In this document: positions 45,113-54,518 of the stretch, piece after piece
Layout: every line of letters starts with the position of its first letter
Numbering within the stretch: the stretch's first letter is position 1
Source: Pseudomonas piscis
GTDB taxonomy: Bacteria > Pseudomonadota > Gammaproteobacteria > Pseudomonadales > Pseudomonadaceae
Assembly (NCBI RefSeq): GCF_009380155.1
Contig: NZ_WHUV01000003.1
Coordinates: forward strand, 868,001-932,000
Length of the DNA: 64,000 nt
Reading direction: 5' to 3'
Notes under the pieces: model-generated
Told to the model about the DNA's origin: nothing
Seen by the model: the letters and a program-made list of their open reading frames with translations, nothing else
The model's database searches: none
Program-made: the position numbers and the translations under genes

Positions 45113-45915
45113 GCAATTTCTGACAGGCCGAAGAACGCCCGGGCGCAGGCTGTGCTGTGGCGAGCCAGGTCCTCCGGTGTTTCCTGGCGGTGCAAGGCCA
45201 CTTCACGCAGCACCTCGGTCAGGTAGGCCGGTTCATTCTGGCCATTCTTCGGTTTCGGCCGCAGGCTGCGTGGCAACAGGTACGGCGCATCGCTCTCCAG
45301 CATCAGGCGGCCCCGAGGAATCTCCCGCACCAGCGGATGCAGGTGGGTCCCCCGGCGTTCATCGCAGATCCAGCCGGTGATGCCGATATGCAGGTCCAGG
45401 TCGAGATAGCTGAACAGCGCTCGCTGCTCACCGGTGAAACAATGCACCACGGCTGCCGGCAAACGGTCCCGGAAGTCTTTCAGGATAGCCAGCAGGCGCT
45501 CGTTGGCATCGCGTTCGTGGAGGAACACCGGCAGTTGCAACTCGGCCGCCAGGGCCAGGTGCTCTTCCAGGACCTTTTCCTGCTGCGGGCGAGGTGAGAA
45601 ATCCCGGTTGAAGTCCAGGCCGCATTCGCCCACCGCCCGTATCCGCGATTCGCCCAGCAGGGCTCGCAGGCGCCGGGCGCTGTCGGGGTTCCAGTCGCTG
45701 GCGCTGTGGGGGTGCAGGCCGGCAGTGGCGAACAGCCTCTGGCCCTCGGGATCCAGTTGTTGGCACAGGTCCAGGGCCTGTTCGCTGCCCTCGACGCTGG
45801 TTCCGGTCACGATCAATTGGCAGACACCAGCTTCATAAGCACGATCGAGAACCGCTTGGCGTTTTTCGGAAAAACAGGGATTGGTCAGGTTGACGCCGAT
45901 ATCGATGAGTTGCAT
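45109..45915 (-). CDS. tatD: TatD-family metal-dependent hydrolase
   Basis: This 268-residue TIM-barrel nuclease family protein begins 'MQLIDIGVNLTNPCF' (the usual HxH site is replaced, as in E. coli TatD-type members with DIGVNL). It carries 'AVGECGLDFNRDFSPRPQQ', 'VFLHERDA', 'VVHCFTGEQ' and 'MLESDAPYLLPRSL'. These proteins are Mg-dependent 3'-5' exonucleases. The start at 45915 has GGAG upstream. The 63-base upstream extension is not needed. Confidence 0.9.
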   Translation of the reverse strand: MQLIDIGVNLTNPCFSEKRQAVLDRAYEAGVCQLIVTGTSVEGSEQALDLCQQLDPEGQRLFATAGLHPHSASDWNPDSARRLRALLGESRIRAVGECGLDFNRDFSPRPQQEKVLEEHLALAAELQLPVFLHERDANERLLAILKDFRDRLPAAVVHCFTGEQRALFSYLDLDLHIGITGWICDERRGTHLHPLVREIPRGRLMLESDAPYLLPRSLRPKPKNGQNEPAYLTEVLREVALHRQETPEDLARHSTACARAFFGLSEIA

Positions 45916-46151
45916 GGTGCTATCTCCGCCTGCGGCCGGAAAGCATATCAGAGCTCTGGATTTAATAAGAAAAACCAAGAACTACAACGAGTTGAAGCTG
46001 TCTCTTGCTGTCGCAAACAGCAATGGCCCAGCGCTCGCACCGGCCATTTCAGCTGTCTTTCGCACCTTGCCAGCGCCCACGGCGCTTAGTTTCTGGCGAT
46101 CAACCCCGGAAAAGCGACGAAGGGTTGAACAGTATTCCATGCGGAGAACGG

Positions 46152-47573
46152 ATGACCCGACCCTCGATCTTGCTCGCTCTGTGCCTGACCCTGCTCCTGC
46201 CGTTGCCGGCGGTGGCGCGCCTGGCCGGGCCACCGGAAGTCCAGGCCAAGGGCAAGGTCCGCGACCTGGCGGAAATCCGTAGCAGTCGGGTGCTGCGGGT
46301 GCTGGTCAACCAGAGCCGCAACAGCTCCGGTGAAGTCCAGGGCCAGCCCATCGGGGTCGAGTACCATCGCCTGCGGGCTTTCGAGCAGTACCTCAATGGC
46401 CATGCCCGCGATGGCCAGGAAATCAGCCTGAAGATCATCCCCAAGGCCAAGGACCAGTTACTGGGTGCCCTGCAGCGCGGAGAAGGGGACCTGGTGGCCC
46501 CAGGGGAGTTGCTGGAGTCCCAGCCCGGGCATGCGGTCAGCTCCAGCGATCCGATCGCCAGTAACGTTCCGTTGCTGCTGGTGGGAATCAAGGGGGAGCG
46601 GCGTTATACGCGAGTCGAGCAACTGTCCGGCAAGACCCTGACCCTCACCACCGGCAGTGCTGCCGGTGAGGCGGTGAGCCAGATCAACCAGAAGCTGGCC
46701 CTGCACAAGCTGGCTCCGATCAAGGTCGAGTGGGTCGATCCCAGCCTGGCGGTGGAGGATGTGCTGGAAATGGTCCAGGGCGGCATCTTCCACCTGACCA
46801 TAGTCGAGCAGCCGATTGCCGAGCGCTGGGGCAAGATCCTCGGCAAGTTGCGCCTGGACCGGCAACTGAAGATCAGCGAGCCCGGGGAGGAACACTGGTT
46901 CGTCCGGCGTGATGCCTCGATGTTGCGGGCGAGCATCGATCGGTTCCTCAAGACCTACAAGACGCCAGCGGACCAGGATGCGGCCTTCCTGCGTATCTAC
47001 CGACGCCAGTACCAGGTGCATTACCCGCTGGCCCGGGCCGATCGCCAGCGCCTGGAGAAGTTGCGACCGGTGCTGCAAAAGCATGCCGGGGAACAGGGCA
47101 TGGATTGGCTGAACCTGGCAGCCCTGGCCTTCAAGGAATCGGCTCTTCAGCCAAGTGCCAGGAGTGGTGGCGGTCCCACCGGGCTGATGCAGATCACGCC
47201 TTCGGCGGCGCAGCGGGTGGGTGTGAGCAATATCCAATCCGTGGACAGCAATGTGCAGGCCGGAGCCAGGTACCTGGCCATGATCCGTCGCAAATTCTTC
47301 GCCAGCCCCAAGCTCAATGAGCGCGAGCGGATGGCGTTCATCCTGGCGGCCTACAACATGGGGCCGGAGCGGGTCCAGGGCATGCGCACCGAGGCCAGGC
47401 GTCGCGGGTTGAACCCGAACCAGTGGTTCTTCCAGGTGGAGCGCATCGCCATGGAGCAGGTGGGGATGGGGGCGGTCAGCTATGTTAATAGTGTCAACAA
47501 ATACTATCTGGCCTTCGATCGCGAACGGGACTCCCTGGAGCCTCGTGAGCGAAAAGTTGTATCGCGCAAATAA
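46152..47573 (+). CDS. MltF-like membrane-bound lytic transglycosylase
   Basis: This 473-residue protein has a signal peptide (about 1-20), an extracellular solute-binding (SBP_bac_3) domain (about 40-290), and an SLT lysozyme-like domain (about 315-440) with catalytic Glu in 'AALAFKESALQPSARS' and 'GLMQITPSAAQRVG' plus 'ILAAYNMGPERV'. It is the MltF architecture, cleaving peptidoglycan to anhydromuropeptides, with regulation by muropeptide binding to the first domain. No lipobox is seen. GGAGAACGG precedes the ATG. The frame open upstream to 46005 is not coding. Confidence 0.9.
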   Translation: MTRPSILLALCLTLLLPLPAVARLAGPPEVQAKGKVRDLAEIRSSRVLRVLVNQSRNSSGEVQGQPIGVEYHRLRAFEQYLNGHARDGQEISLKIIPKAKDQLLGALQRGEGDLVAPGELLESQPGHAVSSSDPIASNVPLLLVGIKGERRYTRVEQLSGKTLTLTTGSAAGEAVSQINQKLALHKLAPIKVEWVDPSLAVEDVLEMVQGGIFHLTIVEQPIAERWGKILGKLRLDRQLKISEPGEEHWFVRRDASMLRASIDRFLKTYKTPADQDAAFLRIYRRQYQVHYPLARADRQRLEKLRPVLQKHAGEQGMDWLNLAALAFKESALQPSARSGGGPTGLMQITPSAAQRVGVSNIQSVDSNVQAGARYLAMIRRKFFASPKLNERERMAFILAAYNMGPERVQGMRTEARRRGLNPNQWFFQVERIAMEQVGMGAVSYVNSVNKYYLAFDRERDSLEPRERKVVSRK

Positions 47574-47674
47574 TCTAAAAATTTGATTGTTATGTCGGAG
47601 TATTTCCGCTTTTAACATGATGAAAACTGATTAATATGGCGACCAACTTCTCCCCCTTACACAGGACACACAGC

Positions 47675-48109
47675 ATGAGCACTTTGATCAAGAACGTACT
47701 GGGAACCCGCGCAGGTTATGGCCTGACCGTCGTGCGCATCCTTGTCGGCATCATCTTCGCGGCCCACGGTTCGCAGAAACTCTTCGGTTGGTTCGGCGGT
47801 GGCGGCCTGGCGGGCACTGCCCAGTGGATGGAAAGCATCGGCCTGGCCCCGGGTTACCTGATGGCCTTGCTGTCGGGTGGCACCGAGTTCTTCGCCGGCC
47901 TGGCGCTGATCATCGGTTTGCTGGCCCGTCCTGCGGCCCTGGGCTTGACCTTCACCCTAGTGGTGGCGATCTTCTCGGTGCATATCAGCAATGGCTTGTT
48001 CATGGCCAACAATGGCTACGAATTCGCCCTGGCGCTGCTCGGCGGTACCCTGGCGGTGCTGATCGAAGGGGCCGGCAAACTCTCGTTGGATGCGTCCATC
48101 GCCAAGTGA
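47675..48109 (+). CDS. DoxX-family inner-membrane protein
   Basis: This 144-residue protein with four membrane helices has 'LTVVRILVGIIFAAHGSQKLFGWFGGGG' in outline (RxxxGxxFxxHGxxKLFG), the DoxX signature. DoxX proteins take part in redox and sulfur stress functions in other bacteria. A specific role is unknown here. CACAGGACACACAGC holds AGGA before the start. A strong terminator follows. Confidence 0.9.
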   Translation: MSTLIKNVLGTRAGYGLTVVRILVGIIFAAHGSQKLFGWFGGGGLAGTAQWMESIGLAPGYLMALLSGGTEFFAGLALIIGLLARPAALGLTFTLVVAIFSVHISNGLFMANNGYEFALALLGGTLAVLIEGAGKLSLDASIAK

Positions 48110-48180
48110 TCCTGGCGGTCGATCCGGGTGGGCGCAGCTCCTGCGATTGTCCCGGGTCAAGCGCTTGCAAGAATGTCCCA

Positions 48181-48205
48181 AGGCCTGCCGATGCAGGCCT
48201 TTTTT
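48181..48205 (+). terminator. Intrinsic terminator after doxX gene
   Basis: AGGCCTGC, loop CGAT, GCAGGCCT, then TTTTT. This is a strong rho-independent terminator. Confidence 0.85.
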
Positions 48206-48407
48206 CGTCTTGCTGGAATCTTGACACTGACCGGCCGGCTTCTCTAGGATGCTGCTCATGCGCCGATTTAAACAGCTACTTGCGGGGCGCCAGGCAAGCC
48301 GAAAGCTTGCTGCCAGAAGCCAGTCCGGCTTCGAAGTACCGCTAAAGCGCTGGTTCGGTGTTGCCTCTCACCTGCCCGGCAGAAACTTGAGGCAGAGACA
48401 CGATACG

Positions 48408-48716
48408 ATGAATGCACCACGCCCCCTTGTACGTCTTGCGCCAATCACGGCGAGTCTTTCCCCGCGCAATCCGAAAATCCTCCTCAGCGGTCAGCACCAA
48501 CCTACCTTGTTGCGTTATCTCGATGGCTGGCCCCGGCGTTCCACGGGACCGGCGGCGTTCCTGATCCAGTTTGTCGAGGACGGTGAGTCCCTGGCTCGTT
48601 TTGCCAGTGACAATTTCGACTTGGCGGTCATCCCCGCTCCCCAGGCGCAGGATGCCGCTGAAGTCATCAAGCAATTGACCCGTGTCGCCCGGCAAGGGTT
48701 GATCGTTCGTCGTTGA
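48408..48716 (+). CDS. Conserved hypothetical protein
   Basis: A 102-residue soluble protein without recognised domains ('PKILLSGQHQPTLLRYLDGW', 'NFDLAVIPAPQAQDAAEVI'). The start at 48408 gives MNAPRPLVRLAP. The frame continues upstream to ATG 48258, which has TAGGA, and would add 50 arginine-rich residues of doubtful reality. Convergent with the response regulator; an inverted repeat CCAGTCGGAC/GTCCGACTGG (48728-48737 and 48782-48791) lies between them. Confidence 0.6.
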   Translation: MNAPRPLVRLAPITASLSPRNPKILLSGQHQPTLLRYLDGWPRRSTGPAAFLIQFVEDGESLARFASDNFDLAVIPAPQAQDAAEVIKQLTRVARQGLIVRR

Positions 48717-48802
48717 GCGTCCTCGCTCCAGTCGGACCCGTATTGGTCGGCGGTACCAAGGGCTCACCAGCGATGGTTCCAGTCCGACTGGCGAGCAGTC
48801 AT

Positions 48803-49432
48803 TCACACCACCGAATTGCGCTTCGCCAACTCGGCCAGGGCTACCAGGTTGGAAATGTTGAAGTGCTTGAATAGCCGAATCTTGTAGGTGCTGACGGTCT
48901 TGTGGCTGATCAGCAGGTTATCGGCGATCTGTTGGTTGTTCAGCCCATTGGCCAGTAGTTTCAGGACCGTGATCTCGCGATCGCTAAGACGGGAAATAAG
49001 CACGCTCTCCTGATCGGTGGCACGGCTGTTCTGCTGCATCAGGTTGAGGGTGTCGTCGGGAAAGTAGATATAGCCGGATAATATGGCTTTGACGGCATGA
49101 CCCAGTTCGTGGAGGTTTTCGGTCTTGCTCAGGAAACCCATGGCTCCGGCCTGCAGGCAGCGCAAGGCGTAGTTTTTTGACTCACTGGCGGTGACCACCA
49201 GGATCTTGAGAGGCTTCTGGATACACCTGATGTGATCGATGACCGAAAATCCGTCCAGGTTGGGAATGCCCAGGTCGAGGATCAGCAGGTCCGGGTTGTG
49301 TTGGCGTACCAGTTGCACGGCGTCGGCGCCATTGTCGGTTTCGCCGACTATGGTGTACTGCCGGGTTTCCAGTTCCGACCTGAGCGCCAGGCGGATCAGT
49401 GGATGGTCATCGACGATGATGATGCTGCCCAT
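48803..49432 (-). CDS. LuxR/NarL-type orphan response regulator (BvgA/EvgA-like)
   Basis: This 209-residue protein has a receiver domain (acidic 'VDDHPLIRLAL', phospho-Asp in 'LLILDLGIPNLDG', Thr in 'VVTASESK', Lys in 'LSKTEN') and a C-terminal LuxR helix-turn-helix ('LSDREITVLKLLANGLNNQQ', 'HKTVSTYKIRLFKH'). It resembles the BvgA/EvgA/RocA group. No histidine kinase is nearby, so the partner is elsewhere. AAAGGGAG lies at ideal spacing before the ATG at 49432. Confidence 0.92.
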   Translation of the reverse strand: MGSIIIVDDHPLIRLALRSELETRQYTIVGETDNGADAVQLVRQHNPDLLILDLGIPNLDGFSVIDHIRCIQKPLKILVVTASESKNYALRCLQAGAMGFLSKTENLHELGHAVKAILSGYIYFPDDTLNLMQQNSRATDQESVLISRLSDREITVLKLLANGLNNQQIADNLLISHKTVSTYKIRLFKHFNISNLVALAELAKRNSVV

Positions 49433-49715
49433 CGGTGGCTCCCTTTGATTTTCGGCGGATCGAGAGGCACCTTGAGAGTCCTTGAAGTGGAGGGCTCCAG
49501 CTGGCGAGCGGCCTGGAGTACTGAGAGCGCTGCTGAAAAGGTGCCTTGTCGTCTGAGGCTTTGTCCTCTTGATCAAATGATTGGTGGATTTTTCTGAGAT
49601 CTAAATCGGACAAATCTGATAGTTGTATAGAGCGGAAGTGGCGGAGCGGCGATGCTCCCTGGTGACCGTGCTTTGCGATTCATTCAAACAACGTAGCAGC
49701 CTGCCGGGCTGGGAG

Positions 49716-50201
49716 ATGACAAGCCAATTGAGTACCAAGCTCATCACGCAGGAAGGTTACGAGGCTCTCAAGCAGGAACTGGATTACCTGTGGCGGGAGC
49801 ATCGCCCGGAAATCACGCAGAAGGTCACTTGGGCGGCTTCGTTGGGGGACCGGAGTGAGAATGCCGACTACCAGTACAACAAGAAGCTGCTGCGGGAAAT
49901 CGATCGCCGGGTGCGCTACATACGCAAGCGTCTGGAGGACATGCGGGTAGTGGGATATGCGCCGGAGCAGGAGGGCCGGGTGTTCTTCGGCGCTTGGGTC
50001 GAAGTCGAGAACGAAGCGGCCGAGATCAAGCGTTTTCGCATCGTGGGTTATGACGAGATCTACCAGCGCAAGGACTACATATCCATTGATTCGCCCATGG
50101 CTCGGGCCCTGCTGAAAAAGGAAGTGGGAGATGAAGCCATCGTCGTGACTCCGGCGGGCGAGACCTGCTGGTGGATCAACCAGATCGACTACCAGAAGTA
50201 G
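49716..50201 (+). CDS. greB: GreB, transcription elongation factor
   Basis: This 161-residue factor has an N-terminal coiled coil with the catalytic acidic tip 'ASLGDRSENADYQYNKKLLR' and a C-terminal FKBP-like domain ('RVFFGAWVEVENE', 'ISIDSPMARALLKKEVGDE'). It inserts into the RNA polymerase channel and triggers cleavage of backtracked RNA. ATG 49716 gives a normal-length GreB. The start is weakly supported because GGGAG directly abuts it, and the open frame extends to a TTG at 49623. Confidence 0.93.
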   Translation: MTSQLSTKLITQEGYEALKQELDYLWREHRPEITQKVTWAASLGDRSENADYQYNKKLLREIDRRVRYIRKRLEDMRVVGYAPEQEGRVFFGAWVEVENEAAEIKRFRIVGYDEIYQRKDYISIDSPMARALLKKEVGDEAIVVTPAGETCWWINQIDYQK

Positions 50202-50225
50202 GCTCGCCACCGCAGCGGCGAGCTC

Positions 50226-52736
50226 TCATCCCTCGCGCAGAACGCTCAATGGACTGGCGTTGAGCGCTCGCCGGGTGCCGAACACCCCGGCAGCCCCCAC
50301 TAGCACCGCACCAGCCAGCGGTAGCAGCAACAGCCAGGGGTGCGGGTGCCAGGGCAGGTCGAAGGCGAAGCGGTAGAGTACCAGGCTGACCAGTTCGCAA
50401 CCCAGTGCCGCCAACAGGCCGCTCATGGCCCCGAGCAGGCCGAACTCGATCCGTCGTGCCTTGACCAGCAGCCGTCGTTCGGCGCCCAGTGCTCGCAGTA
50501 GTGCACCTTGGCGCAGGCGTTCGTCGAGCGTGGCTTGCAAACCGGACAGTAGTACCGCCATTCCTGCCGCTAGTACGAACAGCAGCACATACTCCACCGC
50601 CAAGGTGACCTGGGCCAGGATGCTGCGCAATTGCTCCAGCAAGGCCTCGATCTGGAGAATGGTCACGGCCGGGAAGGCCCGCGACAGCTCCACCACTTGC
50701 TGGTCGTGCCCGGGGCTCAGGTAGAAGCTGGTGAGGTAGGTCGCCGGCAGGTCCTTGAGGGTTCCAGGTTGGAAGATCATGAAGAAGTTCGGCTGGAAGT
50801 TGTCCCAGTTGACGCTGCGCAAGCTGGTGACCCGGGCTTGCCGGTTCACACCGGCAACGGTAAAGGTCAACTGGTCCCCCAGTTTCAGTTTCAGGCTTTC
50901 GGCCACCTTGGCCTCCACCGATACACCAGGCAGTGCCTCATCAGCCTGGGGTGAGGACGACCACCAGCTTCCTGCGGTAATTTGGTTGCCCGCGGGCAAT
51001 TCGGCAGACCAGGTCAGGCTCAGGTCGCGTTGCACCGCTCGATCGCCACTGGACTCCTTGGTGACGATCTGCTGCACCGCTTCGCCATTTATGCTCACCA
51101 AGCGTCCGGGGACCACCGGGTACAGGGGCGCGGATGGAGCGGACAACTGCAGCAGGCGTTCGGTGAAGGCTTGCTTGTCGGCTGGCAGGATATTCAGGGC
51201 GAAGTAGTTGGGAGCATTTTTCGGTAATTGGTTTTGCCAGGTATCCAGCAGTTCTGCCCGCAACAGGGCGATCAGCGCCATGGACAGCAGGATCAGGCCG
51301 AACGCCATGGATTGCCCGGCGGCGGCCAGGGGATGGCGCAGCAACTGGCCCAAGCCCAGGCGCCAAGGCAGGGAGGAGCGAGCCAGCAACCGGCGCAAGC
51401 TCTGCAGCGCCAGCAATAGCAGGCCGCCCAGGGCCAGCGCGGCGACCAGGCCGCCACCCAGCAGGGCGAAGGTCAGGATCAGATCCAGGCTCAAGCGCCA
51501 CATGATCAGGCCCAGGGCCAGCAGCGCGACGCCATAGATCAGCCAAGTGCTGGGTGGGATCGGCAGCAGGTCGCGACGCAGGACCCGCAAGGGCGGCACG
51601 CGGCCCAGCGCTGCCAGGGGCGGCAAGGCGAAGCCGGCCAGGGCCACCAGCCCGGTACCGATGCCGGCAATGGCCGGCAGCAGGCCGCCCGGAGGAACAT
51701 CGGCAGGTAGCAGCCCGTGCAGCAGGTAGAACAACACCAACTGCGCCAGCCATCCCAGCAATGCGCCACTGAGGCTGGCCAGCAGACCGAGCAACGCCAA
51801 TTGGGTCGTGAACAACAACAGGGTTTCCCGGCGCGATAGCCCCAGGCAACGCAACAAGGCGCTGGCATCGAAACGGCGCGCAGCGAATCGGTTGGCCGAT
51901 AGCGCCACCGCGACTCCCGAGAGCAGTACCGCCACCAGGCTGGCCATGTTCAGGTAGCGCTCGGCCTTGCCCAGTGCGCCGCCGATCTGCTGGTTGCCAT
52001 CGCGTGCATCCTGCAGTCGCTGGTTGGCTTGAAGCCCCGGCTTGACCTGCTGGCGGTAAGCCTCCAAGGCAGGTGCAGGGCCGCGCCAGAGTTCCTTGTA
52101 GCTGACTCGGCTGCCGGGCTGGACCACGCCGGTGGCTTGCAGGTCATTCAGGTTGATCAGCACACGGGGCGTCAGGCTATAGAAGTTGCCGGCACGATCC
52201 GGCTCGTAGGTCAGGACCCGGGCCAGGCGCAAGGTCTTGCTGCCGACGTCGATGCTATCGCCGATCTTCAAGTTAAGTGCGGCCAGCAACCGCGGCTCGA
52301 CCCAGGCTTCGCCGGACCCGGGAGTCCCACCAGGTAGCTCGCTGGCATAGGGGGCTTCGGCGCTCTTGAGTTGGCCGCGCAACGGGTAGGCGCTGTCCAC
52401 GGCCTTGATGCTCGACAGCTGGATACCGTTGTCCGTGGCGATGACACTGGAGAACTCGACGATACTGGCGTGTTCCAGGCCCAGGACGCGCCCGCTGTCG
52501 ATCTGTTGCGGATGTGCTGGCGAGCTGCCTTCGAGCAGCAGGTCGGCGCCGAGGAATTCGGTGGCCCGCAACTGCATCGCTCCGTTCAGGCGGGCGCCGA
52601 AATAGCCGATGGCCGTGCTCGCCGCAACGGCCACCAGCAAGGCGAAGAACAGGACCCGCAGCTCACCGGCCCGGGCATCACGCAGCAATTGGCGCAGGGC
52701 CAGGCTGAAGACTCGCAACAGGGACAGGCGTGCCAT
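50226..52736 (-). CDS. ABC transporter permease (YbbP-like, FtsX/MacB fold)
   Basis: This 836-residue permease has a first helix near residue 30, large extracytoplasmic MacB-type domains, and three groups of membrane helices around 260-500 and 700-830 with FtsX repeats ('LVAVLLSGVAVALSANRFAA', 'GALLRALGAERRLLVKARRI'). It pairs with the ATPase encoded immediately upstream. Their codons overlap as ATGA, giving coupled translation. YbbAP-type systems are thought to act in lipid or hydrophobic-substrate handling; the cargo is unknown. Confidence 0.92.
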   Translation of the reverse strand: MARLSLLRVFSLALRQLLRDARAGELRVLFFALLVAVAASTAIGYFGARLNGAMQLRATEFLGADLLLEGSSPAHPQQIDSGRVLGLEHASIVEFSSVIATDNGIQLSSIKAVDSAYPLRGQLKSAEAPYASELPGGTPGSGEAWVEPRLLAALNLKIGDSIDVGSKTLRLARVLTYEPDRAGNFYSLTPRVLINLNDLQATGVVQPGSRVSYKELWRGPAPALEAYRQQVKPGLQANQRLQDARDGNQQIGGALGKAERYLNMASLVAVLLSGVAVALSANRFAARRFDASALLRCLGLSRRETLLLFTTQLALLGLLASLSGALLGWLAQLVLFYLLHGLLPADVPPGGLLPAIAGIGTGLVALAGFALPPLAALGRVPPLRVLRRDLLPIPPSTWLIYGVALLALGLIMWRLSLDLILTFALLGGGLVAALALGGLLLLALQSLRRLLARSSLPWRLGLGQLLRHPLAAAGQSMAFGLILLSMALIALLRAELLDTWQNQLPKNAPNYFALNILPADKQAFTERLLQLSAPSAPLYPVVPGRLVSINGEAVQQIVTKESSGDRAVQRDLSLTWSAELPAGNQITAGSWWSSSPQADEALPGVSVEAKVAESLKLKLGDQLTFTVAGVNRQARVTSLRSVNWDNFQPNFFMIFQPGTLKDLPATYLTSFYLSPGHDQQVVELSRAFPAVTILQIEALLEQLRSILAQVTLAVEYVLLFVLAAGMAVLLSGLQATLDERLRQGALLRALGAERRLLVKARRIEFGLLGAMSGLLAALGCELVSLVLYRFAFDLPWHPHPWLLLLPLAGAVLVGAAGVFGTRRALNASPLSVLREG

Positions 52737-53419
52737 CAAGGCTCCAGGGGGGCGACCAGCGAGCCCGCTTCGAGACGGATCAGGCGCTGGCAACGGTGGG
52801 CCAGGCGCTCATCATGGGTCACCAGCACCAGGGTGGTACCGCTTTCCCTGTTGAGTTCGAACAGCAGGTCGCTGATACGCTCTCCGGTATGGCTATCGAG
52901 GTTGCCGGTGGGTTCGTCGGCGAACAGCACGTCAGGTTCGGCGGCGAATGCCCGGGCGATGGCCACCCGTTGCTGTTCTCCGCCTGACAACTGGCGCGGC
53001 GAGTGGCTCAGGCGTTGGCCCAGGCCGACCCGGCGCAGTAGCTCGGTGGCGCGTTCGCGAGCATCGCGGCGGCCATCCAGCTCCATGGGCAGCATGACGT
53101 TCTCCAGGGCGTTGAGGCTGTCGAGCAATTGGAAGGACTGGAAGACGAAGCCCACATGCTCGGCCCTGACGCGGGCCCGCTGATCTTCATCCAGCTGGCC
53201 GAGGCTCTGGCCGGCGAGGATGACCTCGCCACTACTGGGCAGGTCGAGGCCTGCCAGCAAGCCGAGCAGGGTGGACTTGCCGGAGCCCGAGGCACCGACG
53301 ATGGCCAGGCTGTCGCCCTGGTCGAGCTCCAGGCTGAGCTCGTGGAGGATAGTCAGCTCACCTTCCGCGCTGGGAACCACTTTGCTAAGGTTCCGCGCAG
53401 TGAGAATGCTTGCGCCCAT
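52736..53419 (-). CDS. ABC transporter ATP-binding protein (YbbA-like)
   Basis: This 227-residue ATPase of the LolD/MacB class has Walker A 'VGASGSGKSTLLGLLAG', Q-loop 'FVFQSFQLLD', signature 'QLSGGEQQRVAIARAF', Walker B 'DVLFADEPTGNLD' and the H-loop 'VLVTHDERLA'. It drives the downstream permease. It is divergent from tesA, with only ten bases between the start codons, as in enterobacteria. Confidence 0.95.
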   Translation of the reverse strand: MGASILTARNLSKVVPSAEGELTILHELSLELDQGDSLAIVGASGSGKSTLLGLLAGLDLPSSGEVILAGQSLGQLDEDQRARVRAEHVGFVFQSFQLLDSLNALENVMLPMELDGRRDARERATELLRRVGLGQRLSHSPRQLSGGEQQRVAIARAFAAEPDVLFADEPTGNLDSHTGERISDLLFELNRESGTTLVLVTHDERLAHRCQRLIRLEAGSLVAPLEP

Positions 53420-53429
53420 GGAGAATCCG

Positions 53430-54035
53430 ATGCGTGTATGGTTTTTGAGTGCCGGCCTGGCCCTGATGTGCATGGTCCAGAACGCAGCGGCGGGAACGGT
53501 CCTGATCGTGGGCGATAGTATCAGTGCGGCTTTCGGCCTGGATACCCGCCAGGGTTGGGTGGCACTGCTGGAAAAGCGCCTCGACGACCAGGGTTTCGGC
53601 GCCAGGGTGATCAATGCCTCGGTCAGCGGTGATACCAGTGCCGGAGGCCAGGCACGGCTGCCGGCGCTGCTTGCGGAGCATAAGCCGCAGGTGGTGGTAC
53701 TCGAACTTGGAGGCAATGACGGCCTGCGAGGCCAGCCCCCCCAGCAATTGCAACAAAATCTTGCCTCGATGATCGACAGTGCCCAGGCCGCGGGGGCCAA
53801 GGTGCTGCTTCTGGGCATGCAACTACCACCCAACTACGGCGTGCGTTATACCCAGGCTTTCGCCAAGGTCTATGGCCAACTGGCCAGCGACAAGAAGGTG
53901 GCCCTGGTGCCGTTTTTTCTCGAAGGGGTCGGCGGTCACCCGGAGATGATGCAAGCGGACGGTCTGCACCCGGCGGCAGTGGCCCAGGACAAGTTGCTGG
54001 AAAATGTCTGGCCGACGCTAAAACCGCTGCTTTGA
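53430..54035 (+). CDS. tesA: TesA, periplasmic acyl-CoA thioesterase I/arylesterase
   Basis: This 201-residue SGNH hydrolase has a signal peptide (about 1-21), block I 'VLIVGDSISAAFGL' (nucleophile Ser), block III 'LELGGNDGLRG' and the catalytic 'DGLHP' near the C-terminus. It hydrolyses long-chain acyl thioesters and esters in the periplasm. GGAGA lies seven bases before the ATG. The 5' end is inside the control region of the divergent ATPase gene. Confidence 0.95.
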   Translation: MRVWFLSAGLALMCMVQNAAAGTVLIVGDSISAAFGLDTRQGWVALLEKRLDDQGFGARVINASVSGDTSAGGQARLPALLAEHKPQVVVLELGGNDGLRGQPPQQLQQNLASMIDSAQAAGAKVLLLGMQLPPNYGVRYTQAFAKVYGQLASDKKVALVPFFLEGVGGHPEMMQADGLHPAAVAQDKLLENVWPTLKPLL

Positions 54036-54091
54036 CGCTTTTCTAGTGGCGGTGTTTCGGCTAATGTTGCGCCCCCGATTTGGAGCCCCCG

Positions 54092-54385
54092 ATGCCGCGT
54101 CCCGCCTGGTCCCTGTTTGCCTACCAACTGATCGAGCCTGATGAACAGCTTGACCTGTTCGCTTGTCAGGAGGTCAGGGTGCACCTGGTGACGCGTCAGC
54201 TTGAGTTGGGCGGTTCCGCCGACCGTACCTTGTGCGGCACGTTGTTGCCGGCGCAACCGCGTTGGTCGAGCGTGGACAGGACGATTTTCCAGGACCAGCG
54301 ACTCTGCCCCTTGTGCCGGGCGATCCTCGAGTCGCAGAAACGTGGCACTCCGCCGATCTGGCCCGAGCTACGCTTCGAGTTGTAG
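54092..54385 (+). CDS. Conserved hypothetical Cys-containing protein
   Basis: A 97-residue protein with four Cys: 'LFACQEV', 'TLCGTLLP' and the closing pair in 'RLCPLCRAIL'. The CxxC pair suggests a small metal-binding or redox site, not proven. It has a conserved place after tesA in Pseudomonas as I recall. GGAG lies nine bases before the ATG at 54092. No family is recognised. Confidence 0.72.
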   Translation: MPRPAWSLFAYQLIEPDEQLDLFACQEVRVHLVTRQLELGGSADRTLCGTLLPAQPRWSSVDRTIFQDQRLCPLCRAILESQKRGTPPIWPELRFEL

Positions 54386-54518
54386 GCGGCCGCTAGCGGG
54401 TCGTTTCGGCAGGGATTGCATATGTGCGCTTGTCTCCCCCGGCCTGGCTCCCGGAGCCTTGGGGCGGGGTGTACAATCGTGTTTCTTTCATTGGTTGTAC
54501 ATGCGAAGGATTATCCGG

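Noticed and set aside
48258..48407. N-terminal extension of the hypothetical protein at 48408
   Set aside because: A TAGGA lies before ATG 48258, but the extra residues are Arg/Lys/Ser-rich and look like untranslated leader. Kept only as an alternative start.
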